DNA of 64,000 nt from Artocarpus heterophyllus (Eukaryota > Streptophyta > Magnoliopsida > Rosales > Moraceae): NCBI GenBank assembly GCA_025403435.1, contig CM046333.1:17881770-17945769 (forward strand), in the 5' to 3' direction. This document shows, piece by piece, positions 33,711-45,807 of the stretch. The translations under genes and the position numbers were made by a program. The first letter of the stretch is position 1, and every line of letters begins with the position of its first letter. Under the pieces are notes generated by a model. It made no database searches, was not told the origin of the DNA, and worked only from the letters and a program-made list of their open reading frames with translations.

Positions 33711-35078
33711 TTGCAGTATCCTCAGTTCTCTCCTCAGCAGTTTTCATATCCGGCACGAGGGCAGCAGCCGCAACATTTTCAGCGCAGCGTCCCTCAGTAT
33801 CGAGCGCCGAGTACAGCTAGTGTGCAGTCGTCTCCATCTCAGCAGTATCGGCAGAATAATCTAGGACCTAGCAATGTTGGTAGAGGAAAAGGAAAGGCAC
33901 CAGTGCAGGTTCATGCAATGGCATCGGGTGGTTCAGATTCTCAGACCAGTAACGCGATTGTCGATGGTACGATCTTAGTTTCTCAATCCTTAGCTCACAT
34001 TTTATTTGACACAGGTGCCTCTCATTCTCTCATTTCGAGTTCTTTTGTACATGCCTTGGGATTAGATATAGAAGAGTTTAATAAACCCCTAGTCATAACT
34101 TCTCCCTTGGGGCGGGTGTGTGTGAATTGTGTATGTAAATCTTGTAAAATAAAGATTGGGGATGAGATTTTGAAAAGTGATTTGATTATACTCCCCATGA
34201 GCTCATATGATGTAATTCTAGGGATGGACTGGTTGTCCAGGTATAATGCAGTTGTAGACTGCCAACTTAGAAAAGTGACCCTAGTATTTAATAGGGGGAC
34301 GATGATCACTTACCAGGGTGGTGGTGATTGGTTAATGAGTGAGCGTCTCATGAAGTCGTGTCTAGGAGGGCGAAGAAATCTGGTTTGTTGTGTTTTTCTT
34401 GCAAATCTAGAGTGCGAGCCCTATGCTTTGAGAGGAAGTGTAGCGATTTCGGTGGTTGATGAGTTCGAGGATGTCTTCCCCGACGAGTTGCCAGGATTAC
34501 CACCACATCGGGAAATCGAGTTTGGTATTGAGTTGTTTTCAAGGATAGCACCGATTTTTGTAGCACCTTATCGGATGGCGCCGATAGAAATAAAAGAATT
34601 AAGGAAACAACTTCAGGAGCTTGCTGATAAAGGGTATATTCGGAATAGCACATCTCTGTGGGGAGCATCAGTTTTGTTTGCTAAGAAACATGATGGGAAT
34701 CTCAGGTTGTGTGTAGATTTTCGACAGCTGAATCGTGTTACAGTGAAGAATAAGTATCCCTTGCCTAGGATGGATGAGTTGTTTGATCAGTTGGGAGGTT
34801 CGCGGTACTTCTCAAACATTGATTTGCGTTCAGGGTACCATCAACTCAAGATTAAGGAAGAGGATATTCCCAAGACAACTTTTAGGACTCGGTATGGGCA
34901 TTTTGAGTTTCTGGTTATGTCATTTGGGTTGACAAATGCTCCAGCAGCTTTCATAGATTTGATGAACAGGATATTTAGGCCGTATCTGGATCAGTTTGTG
35001 ATCGTGTTCATCGATGATATTCTAGTGTATTCTAAGACTTGGGAGGAGCATGAGCAGCATCTCCGGATCGTGCTTTAG
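33711..35078 (+). pseudogene. Gypsy protease and reverse transcriptase
   Basis: This 455-residue open stretch is the best-preserved part of the nested element. The aspartic protease site FDTGASHS is at about residues 99-106 (Asp codon 34008), with GMDWLSRY further on. RT motifs [29 protein letters not shown] and the catalytic FIDD (about 35008-35019) are intact. The Met at 33711 is only the first after upstream decay; the true reading frame came from Gag. It ends at a TAG where the sequence continues in frame. Confidence 0.88.
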
Positions 35079-36050
35079 ACTCTGCAGGAGCACCAGTTGT
35101 ATGCCAAGAGGGAAAAGTACGAGTTTTGGTTGACTGAGGTCAAATTTCTAGGTCATGTCATCTCTGAGCATGGTATTTCTATGGATCCGTCCAAGATTGA
35201 AGCCATAGTGGAGTGGGAACGACCAAGGAATGTAGCAAAAATTCGCAGCTTCTTGGGTCTTGCTGGTTATTACAGGAAATTTGTAAAGGATTTTTTGAAG
35301 ATTGCAGCTCCGTTGATGAGATTGATCAAGAAAAACGTCAGGTTTGAGTGGGGTGAAGAATGTGAGCTTGCTTTTCAGGAATTGAAGAACCGGTTGACTT
35401 CAGCCCCAGTGTTGGTTATTCCTAGCAGTGACGAGCCGTATGAGGTTTACGCAGATGCTTCAGGACATGAACTTGGATGCGTGTTGACGCAACATGGACG
35501 CGTGGTTGCATACGGATCTTGACAGCTACGACCTCATGAGCGGAATTATCCTACTCATGACTTAGAGCTCACGGTAGTGATTCACGCGCTAAAAATTTGG
35601 AGGTGTTATTTGTATGGAGCGACATTTTAGGTCTTCTCTGCTCATAAGAGTTTGAGGTATCTGTTCACTCAAAGGGATCTTAATTTGAGGCAGTGGAGAT
35701 GGATAGAGTATATGGAGGATTATGATTTTGTGTTGTAGTATCATCCCGGGAGAGCTAATGTCGTCGCAGATGCGCTTAGTAGGAAGTCTTCAGGGATTTT
35801 AGCTTGTTTGGCTTTTGAGGACTAGAGCAGGGATGCGACAGTGAGCGAGTATGGGTTACGATATCATGAAGACTGTGATCGAGTTTCGGTATATCATGTA
35901 GAGGCAACCTTAGCTCTTGTTCAGATGGTGAAGCAAAATCAGTGGCAGGATCAGCATTTGCAGGGGATTTGGACGCAGATTTAGAACGTAGAATAGTTTG
36001 AAGAATGGAGTATGCATGCATATGGATCGTTATATTTTCGGGAGCGTCTT
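35079..36050 (+). pseudogene. Gypsy RT connection and RNase H relic
   Basis: The frame continues from 35078 past one TAG with [18 protein letters not shown] and [13 protein letters not shown], then RNase H from [11 protein letters not shown] (35455 on) to [16 protein letters not shown] (about 35740-35785). Stops occur at about 35520, 35627, 35737, 35824, 35981 and 35990. One RNase H position reads FSAHKS where an acidic residue is usual. The reading ends in LYFRERLIVP, where it meets an internal deletion. Confidence 0.85.
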
Positions 36051-36702
36051 ATAGTTCCAGCTATCAAACAAGTATTGGCGTGGCACCGTTTGAGGCGTTG
36101 TATGGGCGACCGTGTCTGTCACTGGTGTATTGGGCCGAGCCAGAAGACAGGGTTATTCTTGGGCCGGATGAGATCCGTGATAGCAATGAGAAAGTTGCCG
36201 TGATTCAAGATCGATTGAGGGTAGCTCAGAGTCGACAGAAGAGTTATGCGGATAGAAAACGTAGACCCTTAGAATTTGCGGTAGGAGATTTCGTTCTCTT
36301 GAAGGTATCGCCTCGTAAAGGAACTATACGGTTCAGAGTGAGTGGAAAGCTTGCACCGAGGTATATTGGACCGTTCGAGATCACTTAGCGTATTGGTGCG
36401 GTTGCTTATCAGCTCGACCTTCCGCCCAAACTCTCTCATGTTCATGACGTGTTTCATGTGTCGATGCTTAGGAAGTGTCCGCCTGAGCAGGGCAAGATAG
36501 TTTCATTTCGCAATGTGCAGGTTCGGGAAGATACGACATACGAGGAGGTGCCAATTCATATTATCGATTGGAAAGTGATCAGCTTGCGTCGTCGTGAGAT
36601 ACCGTTGGTAAAGGTCGTATGGCAGCATCACGGGGTTGATGAAGCCACTTGGGAACTAGAGTCGAGCATGCGGGAATTGTGTCCGCATTTGTTTTGTTTC
36701 TA
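36050..36702 (+). pseudogene. Gypsy integrase C-terminus and chromodomain-like tail
   Basis: Right after the deletion point, [19 protein letters not shown] picks up the end of the integrase core. It is followed by [17 protein letters not shown], the GKLAPRYIGPFEI block, [11 protein letters not shown] and a tail ending [20 protein letters not shown]. That tail closely resembles the chromodomain-like end of the young gypsy element at 6400. Compared with that element, about 215 residues (zinc-binding part and DDE core) are missing. A TAG lies near 36386. Confidence 0.88.
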
Positions 36703-36731
36703 AATTGAGTCGTAAATTTTGAGGGTGAAAT

Positions 36732-36751
36732 TTCTTTTAGGGGTGGAGAGT
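36732..36751 (+). promoter_or_regulatory. Polypurine tract
   Basis: A purine-rich stretch with AGGGGTGGAGAG lies against the 3' LTR start at 36752. Confidence 0.85.
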
Positions 36752-38935
36752 TGTAAAGCCCTGAAATTAATTTAATGTTATTGTAATGTAAAATGATGAA
36801 TTAGTGTGCCATAATTAATGTTTCAATGTTAATTTGATCATTTGGTTAAATTTTGAATTTTAGGTTGTTTTGTTAATTTAATGAATTCTAATAATTCTTT
36901 ATTATTTTAAAATGTTATTTCGAGCTTTTAAAACACAACAATTTGTAAAATGTTAAAAATATTATGTTTTACAAAAACGTGGGGCGGCACATGGTTTCTG
37001 CACAGTAAAACCACCCACCATCTCTCTTTATTTATTCTCTCTCCTCTTCCTCTCTCTTCACTCTCAGCTCTCACTCTCTCTTTTCTCTCTCTTCCCGTGT
37101 GAGGCTCTCTCTCTCTTTCTCTCTCGGTTTCTCTCTTTCTCTCTCAAATTTCTTTGAGATTTTTGAATCAAAATTTGAATCCAAGCTTCGGGTTAGCAAG
37201 AAGGAAGCTCGGGGACATGTTTTGGCAACCAAGAACGTGGATTAAAGCTTCGATTCGAGATTAGTTTTGAAATTTTTAAACTTTTTCAAAATTTTTAATT
37301 TTTGTGCATTTTGAAATCTAAGTTTGTTTGAGCTTAGAAAACCCTTGATTTGAGTTAAAGGAACTTAGAACTCCTAGAATCTAAGCTTGGATTGAAGAAA
37401 AACGGATTAGATTCAAGATTTTTCATTTTTTCTCATTTTCTCCCATTTTTGGATTTTTGGGATTTTTGTGTTTAAATCTTGTTTAAATGAGTTCAAAGGT
37501 GTTCTATTATGCTTTTCTATCATCTATGATTGTTTTCCATGCCTGAGATTTGAGAAAAACAGGTTAAAATCAAGATTTGGATTTTGGGAGAACCAAAACC
37601 CGTGGCTGAGAATTTTGGGTTTTTCCAGTTCGGCAGGCCAGATTCAAAGGATCGACAGGTCGGACTTATTGGTTCGGCAGGCCGGACCTAGGAATATGTC
37701 CGGCCGACCAGACCTGATTTTTGGCAAACCAAATTGCACAGTTCGGTCGACCGAAGCAGGGCGTCCGGCAGGCCGGTAGGGCATGGGAAAATTTTGTGAT
37801 TTCTCACCCGTTATCACTGTTTTGAACCCTGCTTGAAATTCCAACCTTGTAAAATGATTTTAAAGATACAAATGGCGCACTAGGACATCATGAAACGGTT
37901 TAGTAAGATAGAATGTCTCAAACTAGATATTGATCGACTTAGTGTGTATCTAGGATCGTTCGTGGTTTCGCGGAGTTAACGTATAGCGGACCATGGTTAC
38001 AGTGTGGGGCACCAACACGAGTATCGAGGTAGGACTTCTACCCTGTCTTTGGTAACCCAATTTCAAAATGATTTGGCTTTGAAAAGGGTTTCTATAAAAA
38101 TGTTTTCAACAGTTGATTGAAAATAGAATTTATCAGTTGTATTTTTGTAAACCATGAACTGAGATAAACTTCATAAAGAACTTCATAATGAATGATAATG
38201 AAAACATCTGGTAAATGGTTTTTGAATAATGTTAGAAACGAATATAAGGGCATGATGCCATATCAGAGATCGGGTTGTGTAGCGATCGACCTTGGGGGTA
38301 GGTCCCGAAACCCAGTTGGGCTACTACGGTAGTGATATTCATGTGGTTTGCCTAGGAAAAGAAAATGATGTTTCTGGTCGACCGAATGAACTGTTTTGGG
38401 TAAGAACGGTTTTATCAAATTTATTTATTCAAGGTTTCTTTTAAATAATTCCCTAAATAACAAGATTTTCTTTAAATTAAATGCTTTATTAAAATATATA
38501 GTCCTACTGAGCCTTTTGCTCACATTTTCTTTGTTTTTCCTAAATTTTCGCCTCTAGGTGGATTCCCATTTAGGTTTAGAAAGGATTCAATGGACAGAAC
38601 TTAAGAGCAGTAGGAGGACTAGTAGATTATTTGTATTATTTGATCAAGGCATGTAATGTTTTTAATTTTCTTTATGCTTGGACTATGGTTGTATTATTAT
38701 GTTATCAGTACTATGTGTGTGCACAAGTTGTGGGTCAATGGGACCCATACTCGCGGTTTTTTATTATTTTATTATTCGCTTAATGTTTATGAATTCTCTT
38801 ATAAAATGTTGTCTTTGAAACTTTCACATTTGTATTATTTAATTTAACCTCTAAAATTCTTGATTTTAATTAAATTTTGTTTTTAATTAATTTAAATAAT
38901 CCACCACGTCACCTTCCGTACTTCGGGGCGTGACA
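36752..38935 (+). repeat. 3' LTR of the nested gypsy element
   Basis: It is 2184 bp, starts TGTAAAGCCCTG (mutated from TGTAACGCCCCG) and ends GGGGCGTGACA. The GC-motif cluster is at about 37626-37775, and the stem-loop TGAGC-CTTTT-GCTCA at 38508-38522. Divergence from the 5' LTR is clearly higher than in the young element. Confidence 0.92.
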
Positions 38936-40657
38936 ATTGTTCAACCATATTCCATGATTGAACACCTTATAACACACTATGAACCCTGCCGCTGTGATAG
39001 AAGAAGCTATAAGAGACTGTTTAGCACTCCTCTAGGAGATAGCCACCTAGTAAGAAGATAGCCATAGTCTGACATAGATTTCATACTATCTAAGCATCCA
39101 GCATAATCAAAGTCAGTATATCTGAAGCTGATCTAACCTCTAACACATAAGCATATAGTCCTTTTTTCTCTATAATTACCTCAAGACTCGACTGTTATCC
39201 AGTGACCTTTTCCAAGATTGTTTAAGTATCTGCCTAACATCTCAGTAATCTACGCAATATCCTGATGCGTATAAACCTAAGCATACATCAGACTCCTTAC
39301 TGCTGATGCATAACAAATCTTTTGTAGTTTATTAATCTCAAAATCATTCTTAGGGTACTGATTGAGACTAAACTTGTTTCCTTTAACCACAAGAGAATCA
39401 CCTGGTTTGCAATCTTGCATGTCATATCTTTTGAGAACTTTTTTAATATAGCCTTTTGTGATAATCCAAGAATACCCTAAGAGAGATCCCAGTGAATTCG
39501 TATATCCAACTTAAAAGAGGTGTCACCAAGATCCTTCATCTAAAAGTTCTTGTGGTTTCATGCAATAAGCCTATATCATTATTGGCAAGTAAAATGTCAT
39601 CGATATACAAAACCAGAAAAACATACTTACTTCCATTGAACTTGTGGTATATACAATCATTGACTATATTCATCTCAAAACAGAATGAGATGATAACCTG
39701 ATGAAATTTGTAATATCACTGACAAGAAGCTTGCTTAAGCCCATAGATAGATTTCTTCAACTTGCAAACCATTTTTTTTGCATCTCCTGACACAAAGTTT
39801 TCTGGTTACACTATCTAGATTGTTTAATCAATATCGCCATTGATAAATACAGTCTTAACATCCATCTGATAAAGCTCAAGGTCAAAATGCCATTATAGTT
39901 CTGAAAGAGTCTTTCAAGGAAACCAGAGAGAAAGCCTCTTTATAGTTGATGCCTTCTTTTTGTGTAAAGCCTTTAGCAACAAGACGAGCCTTATACCTTT
40001 CTTCATCGCGTTTCGAATCCCTCTTGGTCTTAAATATCCATTTGCAACCAATGGGTTTTGCTCCTTTAGGCAATTGGAGAAGATCCCAAACATCATTGTT
40101 CTTCATGGACTTTATCTCCTCATTCATGGTATCAATCCACACTTGAGATTTAGAACTTTTCATGGCTTGATGGAAGTTGATTAGATTGTCTTTTACCACA
40201 CTAATATTAAACTCATAATCTTGGAGAAATACGATGTAATCATCTGACACCGCATTTCTTTTTTCTCTAGTGGATCTCCTTTATGGCATAGATTCTTAAG
40301 GTAGTAGAATTTGTTTTCTTGGAACAATTTCTTGAATGGGAGGTTCTTCAACATTGTCTTGATTTGGATCTGCTTTTTAAACAATGATAGGAATAAGAGC
40401 TTAATCAATGTCAATAACAACTGTGGGAATATCAACATATTCCTTTTCAAAGATAAAGTCCCTAAACTTATCTCCCCCCACAAACTTAATATCCTTAAAG
40501 AACCGGGCGTTTCTTGTCTCAAAAATTGACTTAGTCGTGAGATCATAAAACTTGTACCCCTTGGATCTTTCAAAGTATCCAATAAAATAGCAACTTACCA
40601 TTCTTCAGTCTAGTTTGTTTTCATTACGCCTATAAGGCCTTGCCTCAGCTAGACATC
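38936..40657 (-). pseudogene. Copia reverse transcriptase relic and start of RNase H
   Basis: On the minus strand, the frame 39882-40250 carries QVWIDTMNEEIKSMKNNDVW, GCKWIFKTKRD and KARLVAKGFTQKEGINY, the start of a copia RT. YIDD, the polymerase active-site motif, is intact at 39596-39607. Upstream (40401-40601) the phrase YFIGYFERSKGYKFYD marks the region between integrase and RT. Frame changes and stops break it throughout. The RNase H part begins near 39150 and is cut by the nested gypsy at 38936. Confidence 0.85.
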
Positions 40658-42690
40658 TGTTGGAAAAATAGTATGCAATAGAATTTTAAAATTTTTATAT
40701 CAGAGTATTTTCCAAAACATAGGTTTGACACACTATATGGATAAATTAACCAGATCTTACTAACCTTGTAAATGCCAAAAGCTTCCTTAATTACTAAAAA
40801 GAAGTAACGTTCCATAAGAACCTCAACCAACTGGCCTTCTTTACTATTCTCTATCCACGATTGGAGTGAGTGTGGGCTCACACGTATAGCTCTTCCATCA
40901 GGCGACTCTCCTTCCAACCAATTGAGAGAACTCAAAGCTAGTATTCGTGATTTGTGAACAAGAGCTCTCAGGGAGTTTCAAAATCTCACCAGTAGAGTTT
41001 CACTCTTAATCTCTCAATTGATCTAAATAATAATGAGACTCACTCCCTTTTTTATAGAAGTTGGGTCCATGAGTCAGTCCTTATTAGATAATGCCTCAAA
41101 ATTCAAATCAGAATCAAATTCGGATCAATATTTGATGAGATCTGCATGAAAACGCATGATCCTTTTATCGCACGATCAGCATACCGATCTGTTTAACCGG
41201 CATGCCGAACTTGCCTCATCGGCAGGGTGAATCTGAGGATCAACATGTCAAACCTGCGATAAAAATCCCAACGAATCTTTTATTTTCCACCCGAGATTCT
41301 ATAGGATAAAGTCTCAGTTTTAATTCAAATAATCCAATAGAGAAGTTATCTAATTAAAACAACTTTATCTAGATAATCTCAAGGAAAATAAATGAATTCC
41401 TGATAATTCTACAAGTTTATCTTGATTTAATTTATTCAAAATTAAATCAACTGATAAACAAACAAAAATTATCCGATCCCAATAATTCAACAAGTTTATC
41501 TTGAATTAACTTTATCACAAAATTAATTCAATCGATAAGCAGACATAAATTATCTGATTCTTCTGAATTTCAACCAATCTAATAAATCTAACATAAGTCA
41601 CCAATTATTGAAAAAGTATGCCGTATCGTTATAAAATTTTTGTGAGCTAGCAACGGGGACCTGATTGACCTATATTGTTCAAGCTCCCGATAATTATAAA
41701 ACCTAATATCCCAAATATGCATTTCATAATTATCAACTTCAACGCTACTCTACTAAAAGCTTGGAGTTGCACTCTCAAACTATATAGAATTATGAAGCCC
41801 ATATAGCTAAGTCCCCATGACATATTATAATGTATCATATCCTTATGGGATTATGCATAATCCGCTTAAGGACAAGTTCTGTCTTACCTTCTCGATTATT
41901 TTTATCTTATGTTCTATTATCTCACCATCGAAAAACTTACCATCTAAAGACGGTATACCACTTAGTTACACCTATGTATCTAAATGGTTGAGCGCTCTAT
42001 TTTTCCTATTACAGGATAAAGCATATAAGAGGATATCACTACTCCTAATGAGGAGCTATGGATTCCATATCCATGAATAATAGATCTACGCTATTAAGAG
42101 TCATGCCTCCAACGTACCAGCATGCGTACCACTATTAAAATGTGGGTGTCACCTTTTAGTACATCAAAAGACACAAGTGAAGACAATGTGCCCACTATTC
42201 ATCCCAAGATTAAGATACAATACAAATGATTGTCTAAAGTGAATTGGTTTACTGAGACAGAATTATTAATCCAAATCAATTCACTTTATGTCCTCATCCA
42301 ACACATCGTCACTTATGACAACGTGCCAATGTTTCTATTCACGGTGTCTACCTCTGATGGCGAAGACAAACCATCTCCCAATAGAGATAAAGACAACATA
42401 ACAATCTTTACATGAATAAAGCGCCTAACTTTATTCCCTCGATTTGTGGATCTTATGATTTAGACCGTCACCTTAAGAATCGAGTCTTCCGCACAATCTT
42501 CCATCATATGCCCAATTCTTAAAGTTTTAGACTGACAGTCTCAGACTATTGTTTGCTTAACATACATTTAACAAATATGAATGTAAAGAGAGCAAGATTT
42601 GGTATCTAAATAATGAATGAATTCTTTATTGATAAAAATATCTCCAAAAACATATTACATTTTTACTCCTTAGGGCATACACGTCTAACA
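40658..42690. mobile_element. Solo LTR nested in the second copia element
   Basis: A 2033-bp insertion starts TGTTGGAAAAATAG, ends CGTCTAACA, and is flanked by a perfect ACATC duplication (40653-40657 and 42691-42695). Removing it rejoins the copia reading on the minus strand (HLHVWG, then CLAEARPYRR). It has no primer site or polypurine tract, hence a solo LTR. The family is different from the gypsy LTRs here; TGTTRGA-type ends are common in copia LTRs. The orientation is not certain, although TATA-like and AATAAAG signals suggest minus. A degenerate GC-motif cluster is present at 41172-41262. Confidence 0.88.
41172..41262. repeat. Degenerate GC-motif cluster in an unrelated LTR
   Basis: Four units resemble the gypsy LTR motif: ATCAGCATACCGATC, ACCGGCATGCCGAAC, ATCGGCAGGGTGAATC and GATCAACATGTCAAAC. 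The rest of this LTR shows no similarity to the gypsy LTRs that I can see. Confidence 0.6.
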
Positions 42691-43720
42691 ACATCCCCAA
42701 ACATGCAAGTGCTTTAAATTAGGCTTCCTGTCTGTCCAAAGTTCGTAAGGGGTTTTGATAGTCGCTTTAGTTAGAACCCTATTAAGGATATATGCTACAA
42801 TCTTAAGCGCTTCTCCCTAGAGTGATTTTTGCAAGGTAGAATGAGAAATCATGCTCCTCACTGTATCCTTAAGTACCTTGTTTCGTCTTTCAGCAACACC
42901 ATTCATAGTAGGCGAACTTGGTATAGTGTACTATAGGACAATACCGTATTCCTCTAGGAATTTAGCAAATGGTTCTGGACGTTATTCACTTGAACCATCA
43001 TACCTGCCATAGTACTCACCACGATGGTCAGATTTGATGCTTTTAATCTTTTTGCTGAGTTAGATCTCAACTTCAGCCTTATAAGTTTTGAACACATCCA
43101 GTGACTGTGACTTTTCATGAATGAGATATATGTAGCAATATCTAGAAAATCGCCTATCAATGTTACAAAATATTGGTGACCATTCTAAGAAACCGTAGGA
43201 AGTGGCACACAAATATCTATATGTAAAGTTCTAATATGTCCAAAGTCCTGTCGGCTTCAAATCTTCTTTTATTGGTTTTTTCACCTTTATGCAATTAACA
43301 CAAACATCAAAATCTATAAAATCTAAGGGGCCTAAAATTTCGTCTAACACAAGTCTCTTTATTCTCTTTTTGGATATATAACCTAATCTCTTGTACGATA
43401 ATGCAGCCAAATTCTCACTTGTTAGTTTTCTCTTTATACCTCATGTACTTAATTGTAGGGATTCATTAAATGAAGCAATTGCATCAATTAAATAAAGATT
43501 ATTGTAATCTGACAAAGAACCAGAATCAACCAATTTTAAATCAAATGACCATGATTATTGAAACAAACTGAATTTTCCATTTCCAAATGAACATGAATAA
43601 CTTCATTTGTCCAAAACAGAAATAGAAATCAAATTCTATCTAAAAAACAGTACAATAAATGTCTCATTAAGATCCAACAAAAATCATTCATTTATAATAA
43701 TCTAAATGTCCCTATTGCTT
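42691..43720 (-). pseudogene. Copia integrase relic
   Basis: On the minus strand the pre-integrase block YKRLGYISKKRIKRLV with CVNCIKVKK (about 43270-43400) is recognisable, with the usual His lost. The integrase core beyond it is broken by many stops. The end of the domain, PYELWTDRKPNLKHLHVWG-like, is readable next to 42691 and continues beyond the nested solo LTR. Confidence 0.75.
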
Positions 43721-44810
43721 CAACTTTGACCTTCTTGGCATCGCCCATAAAGATGTATCTCTCACCCTCACTTGGCTCTCAACATCTCAAGCAATCTTGC
43801 ATAGGCACACTTGTATGAGTTGTTGTACTAGAATCTATCCACCGTGTGTGTCTAGGCATCGAAGTTAAATAAACCTCAGAAAAAGCTAAATTAAGAAGCA
43901 TGCTTTTCTTAGCACGCTAAGCATGGTAGTTGGTGCAATGCTTCTTATTATGCTCTTCAGCTCCACAAAAGAAACAAGCAGTGCTTTTTGGATCATTCAG
44001 TCTCTTTTGTTGTTTCTTTTAAGGTGCCGTAACTGCAACTTCCTTAACCTTTTATCTTTTCTTCCCTTTGTCTTTAGAAGTACTAGCCGAATGAGCATTT
44101 TCTGTCTTCTTCTGCTTTAACCTTTCCTCTTCTTGCACACAATGTGAGTTGAGCTCATTAAGAGACTGTCTCTTTTTGGCAATTATGGCTCACCTTGAAC
44201 TAACTAAATTGTGCGGGAAGAGATATGAGAACCAAATGCATAAGCAAGTCCTCAAAGAGGTCAAGCTTAAGTGTTCTTAGCTTTGAAGAAGATGAGACAT
44301 CTCCATGATGTATTCCCTGATCTTCCTTTTATCTCTGTATCTCATTGAGATGAGACTTGCCAAAAGTATACTTGTTTTAACCTTTTATATTTGACAAATC
44401 TCTTCTCAATGTCTTCAAGAAACTCTTTGGTTATCTTTATCGTTTCCAATATAGTGCCCCTAAATGCTTTCGGAATGGCCTTCTTTATAATTGTCATACA
44501 GATACAATTTAACTTCTCCTACTTTTCCATGTCTTTCTTTTTATCAGAGGAACTCTTATCTGTAAGATGTGTAGGAGAACGTACCCTTAAAGCAAGGTCG
44601 AGATCCATAACTTTGAGAACTATAAGGAAGTTCTCTTGCCATGATTTGAAGTTGGTACTATTTAGTATAGGAATGGAATTAATATTGGTAGTAATATTTG
44701 AAGCAAAACTAGTAGCTAAATCAGAGAACAATATAACAAACCCCAAAACAAGCTCACATAAGAATCCAAAATAATAATAATAAATCCAAATAAAGGTAAC
44801 CACATCTCAA
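43721..44810 (-). pseudogene. Copia Gag and protease relic
   Basis: The frame 44519-44803 contains SIPILNSTNFKSWQENF and VMDLDLALRV, the N-terminal Gag block of plant copia elements. The CCHC zinc knuckle at 43935-43976 reads CFFCGAEEHNKKHC with all four metal ligands kept. The protease site near 43820-43846 reads WIDSSTTTH, with the essential Gly of the D-S/T-G triad replaced. A probable frameshift and stops lie between these blocks. Confidence 0.8.
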
Positions 44811-45322
44811 GATACAGGACACTCTATTAATATTTAGTCTTTGGATATAAATTTTAACTTGTGAGTGATATCTTAATGTAATAATCAAACACTGACAATA
44901 AGAACATATCGAACAATAATTCTTCATTTGGGCCGATTTATTATTCACATGTAAAACCGAATATCATCACATGTTTATTACCACAGGTATACGTGCAATT
45001 CTGTCAAATATTGGCATTCATTTGGGCCGGTCGATATTCACATAAGTTACATGGACACAACCGTTTATATTCCAAAATAAATTAATTTGCACAAGAGAGG
45101 TCATTTTGATGACATATTGCTTTAATTAATTGATCTCAAAATATATATAAAAATACCAATATTTTTATAAAAATAGTAAACCAAAAAATTCCATAAAATA
45201 TTATATCAAAAAATCTCTAAATTTGTCCTCAAATTTAATAGTTCAGAAAACCATAGATTGTAAATTCATACGAGAATCACATCTTGATAATAAATTAATT
45301 CCCAATGATTTAACATGAAGAG

Positions 45323-45335
45323 GCTCTAGATACCA
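45323..45335 (-). promoter_or_regulatory. Primer-binding site
   Basis: On the minus strand TGGTATCTAGAGC lies two bases inside the 5' LTR. It resembles the initiator Met tRNA site with one extra base; variants of this kind occur in copia elements. Confidence 0.7.
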
Positions 45336-45337
45336 CT

Positions 45338-45802
45338 TGTCAGAACATAATTTTATGATGAAAACCATCATCATAACAGATCATTCATGTCAAATCATAG
45401 AGAGAATTAATAAGATGCTGAAACTAATCTGAATCCATAGATTAGGACTGTGATTCTTGAATATGTAGGTTGATCTTTCAAGTCTATTACGTAAGTCATC
45501 TTTTAGAGAATATTTCTATAATCTTTCTGTAAATATATGGTAGATAGAAAACGTACGTACTGACTTGGTGCCTACAACCCTTTTATATAACTGCAAACCC
45601 TACCAGTTATCCTCAATTATCAATTTAGCCCATCATAAAATCAGTAATTATATTTTGGTCTTTAGACATAAGAGGCCCACACTCAAGATGTATTAAAAGC
45701 CTAAAGCCCAAATTGATCAATTTACTTGGGCTAACCTTTTCTAGTAGCCTATAATATACATTTATTTAATATATTAGCCTATAATTAGATTTAATTCCAA
45801 CA
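45338..45802 (-). repeat. 5' LTR of the second copia element
   Basis: It is 465 bp, paired with 29331-29791. The outer edge TGTTGGAATT is at 45802 on the minus strand, followed by the ACAAG duplication. Confidence 0.9.
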
Positions 45803-45807
45803 ACAAG

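Larger units (their letters stand above)
30487..38935 (+). mobile_element. Ty3/gypsy element of the second family, decayed, nested
   Basis: This is an 8449-bp plus-strand element with LTRs at 30487-32668 and 36752-38935, flanked by a perfect ATTGT duplication (30482-30486 and 38936-38940). Gag, protease, RT, RNase H, a truncated integrase and a chromodomain-like tail follow in gypsy order. It carries about ten in-frame stops and lacks the integrase catalytic core, so it is non-autonomous. It belongs to the same family as the solo LTRs at 15417 and 19793. Confidence 0.94.
29331..45802 (-). mobile_element. Ty1/copia element with two nested insertions
   Basis: LTRs at 29331-29791 and 45338-45802 read TGTTGGAAYTAAATC on the minus strand and are flanked by a perfect ACAAG duplication (29326-29330, 45803-45807). 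Removing the nested gypsy (30487-38935) and solo LTR (40658-42690) leaves about 6.0 kb, a normal copia size. Reading across both nested elements rejoins the coding order exactly: RT to RNase H across the gypsy, integrase to RT across the solo LTR. This confirms the layering. The coding parts are decayed. Confidence 0.93.
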
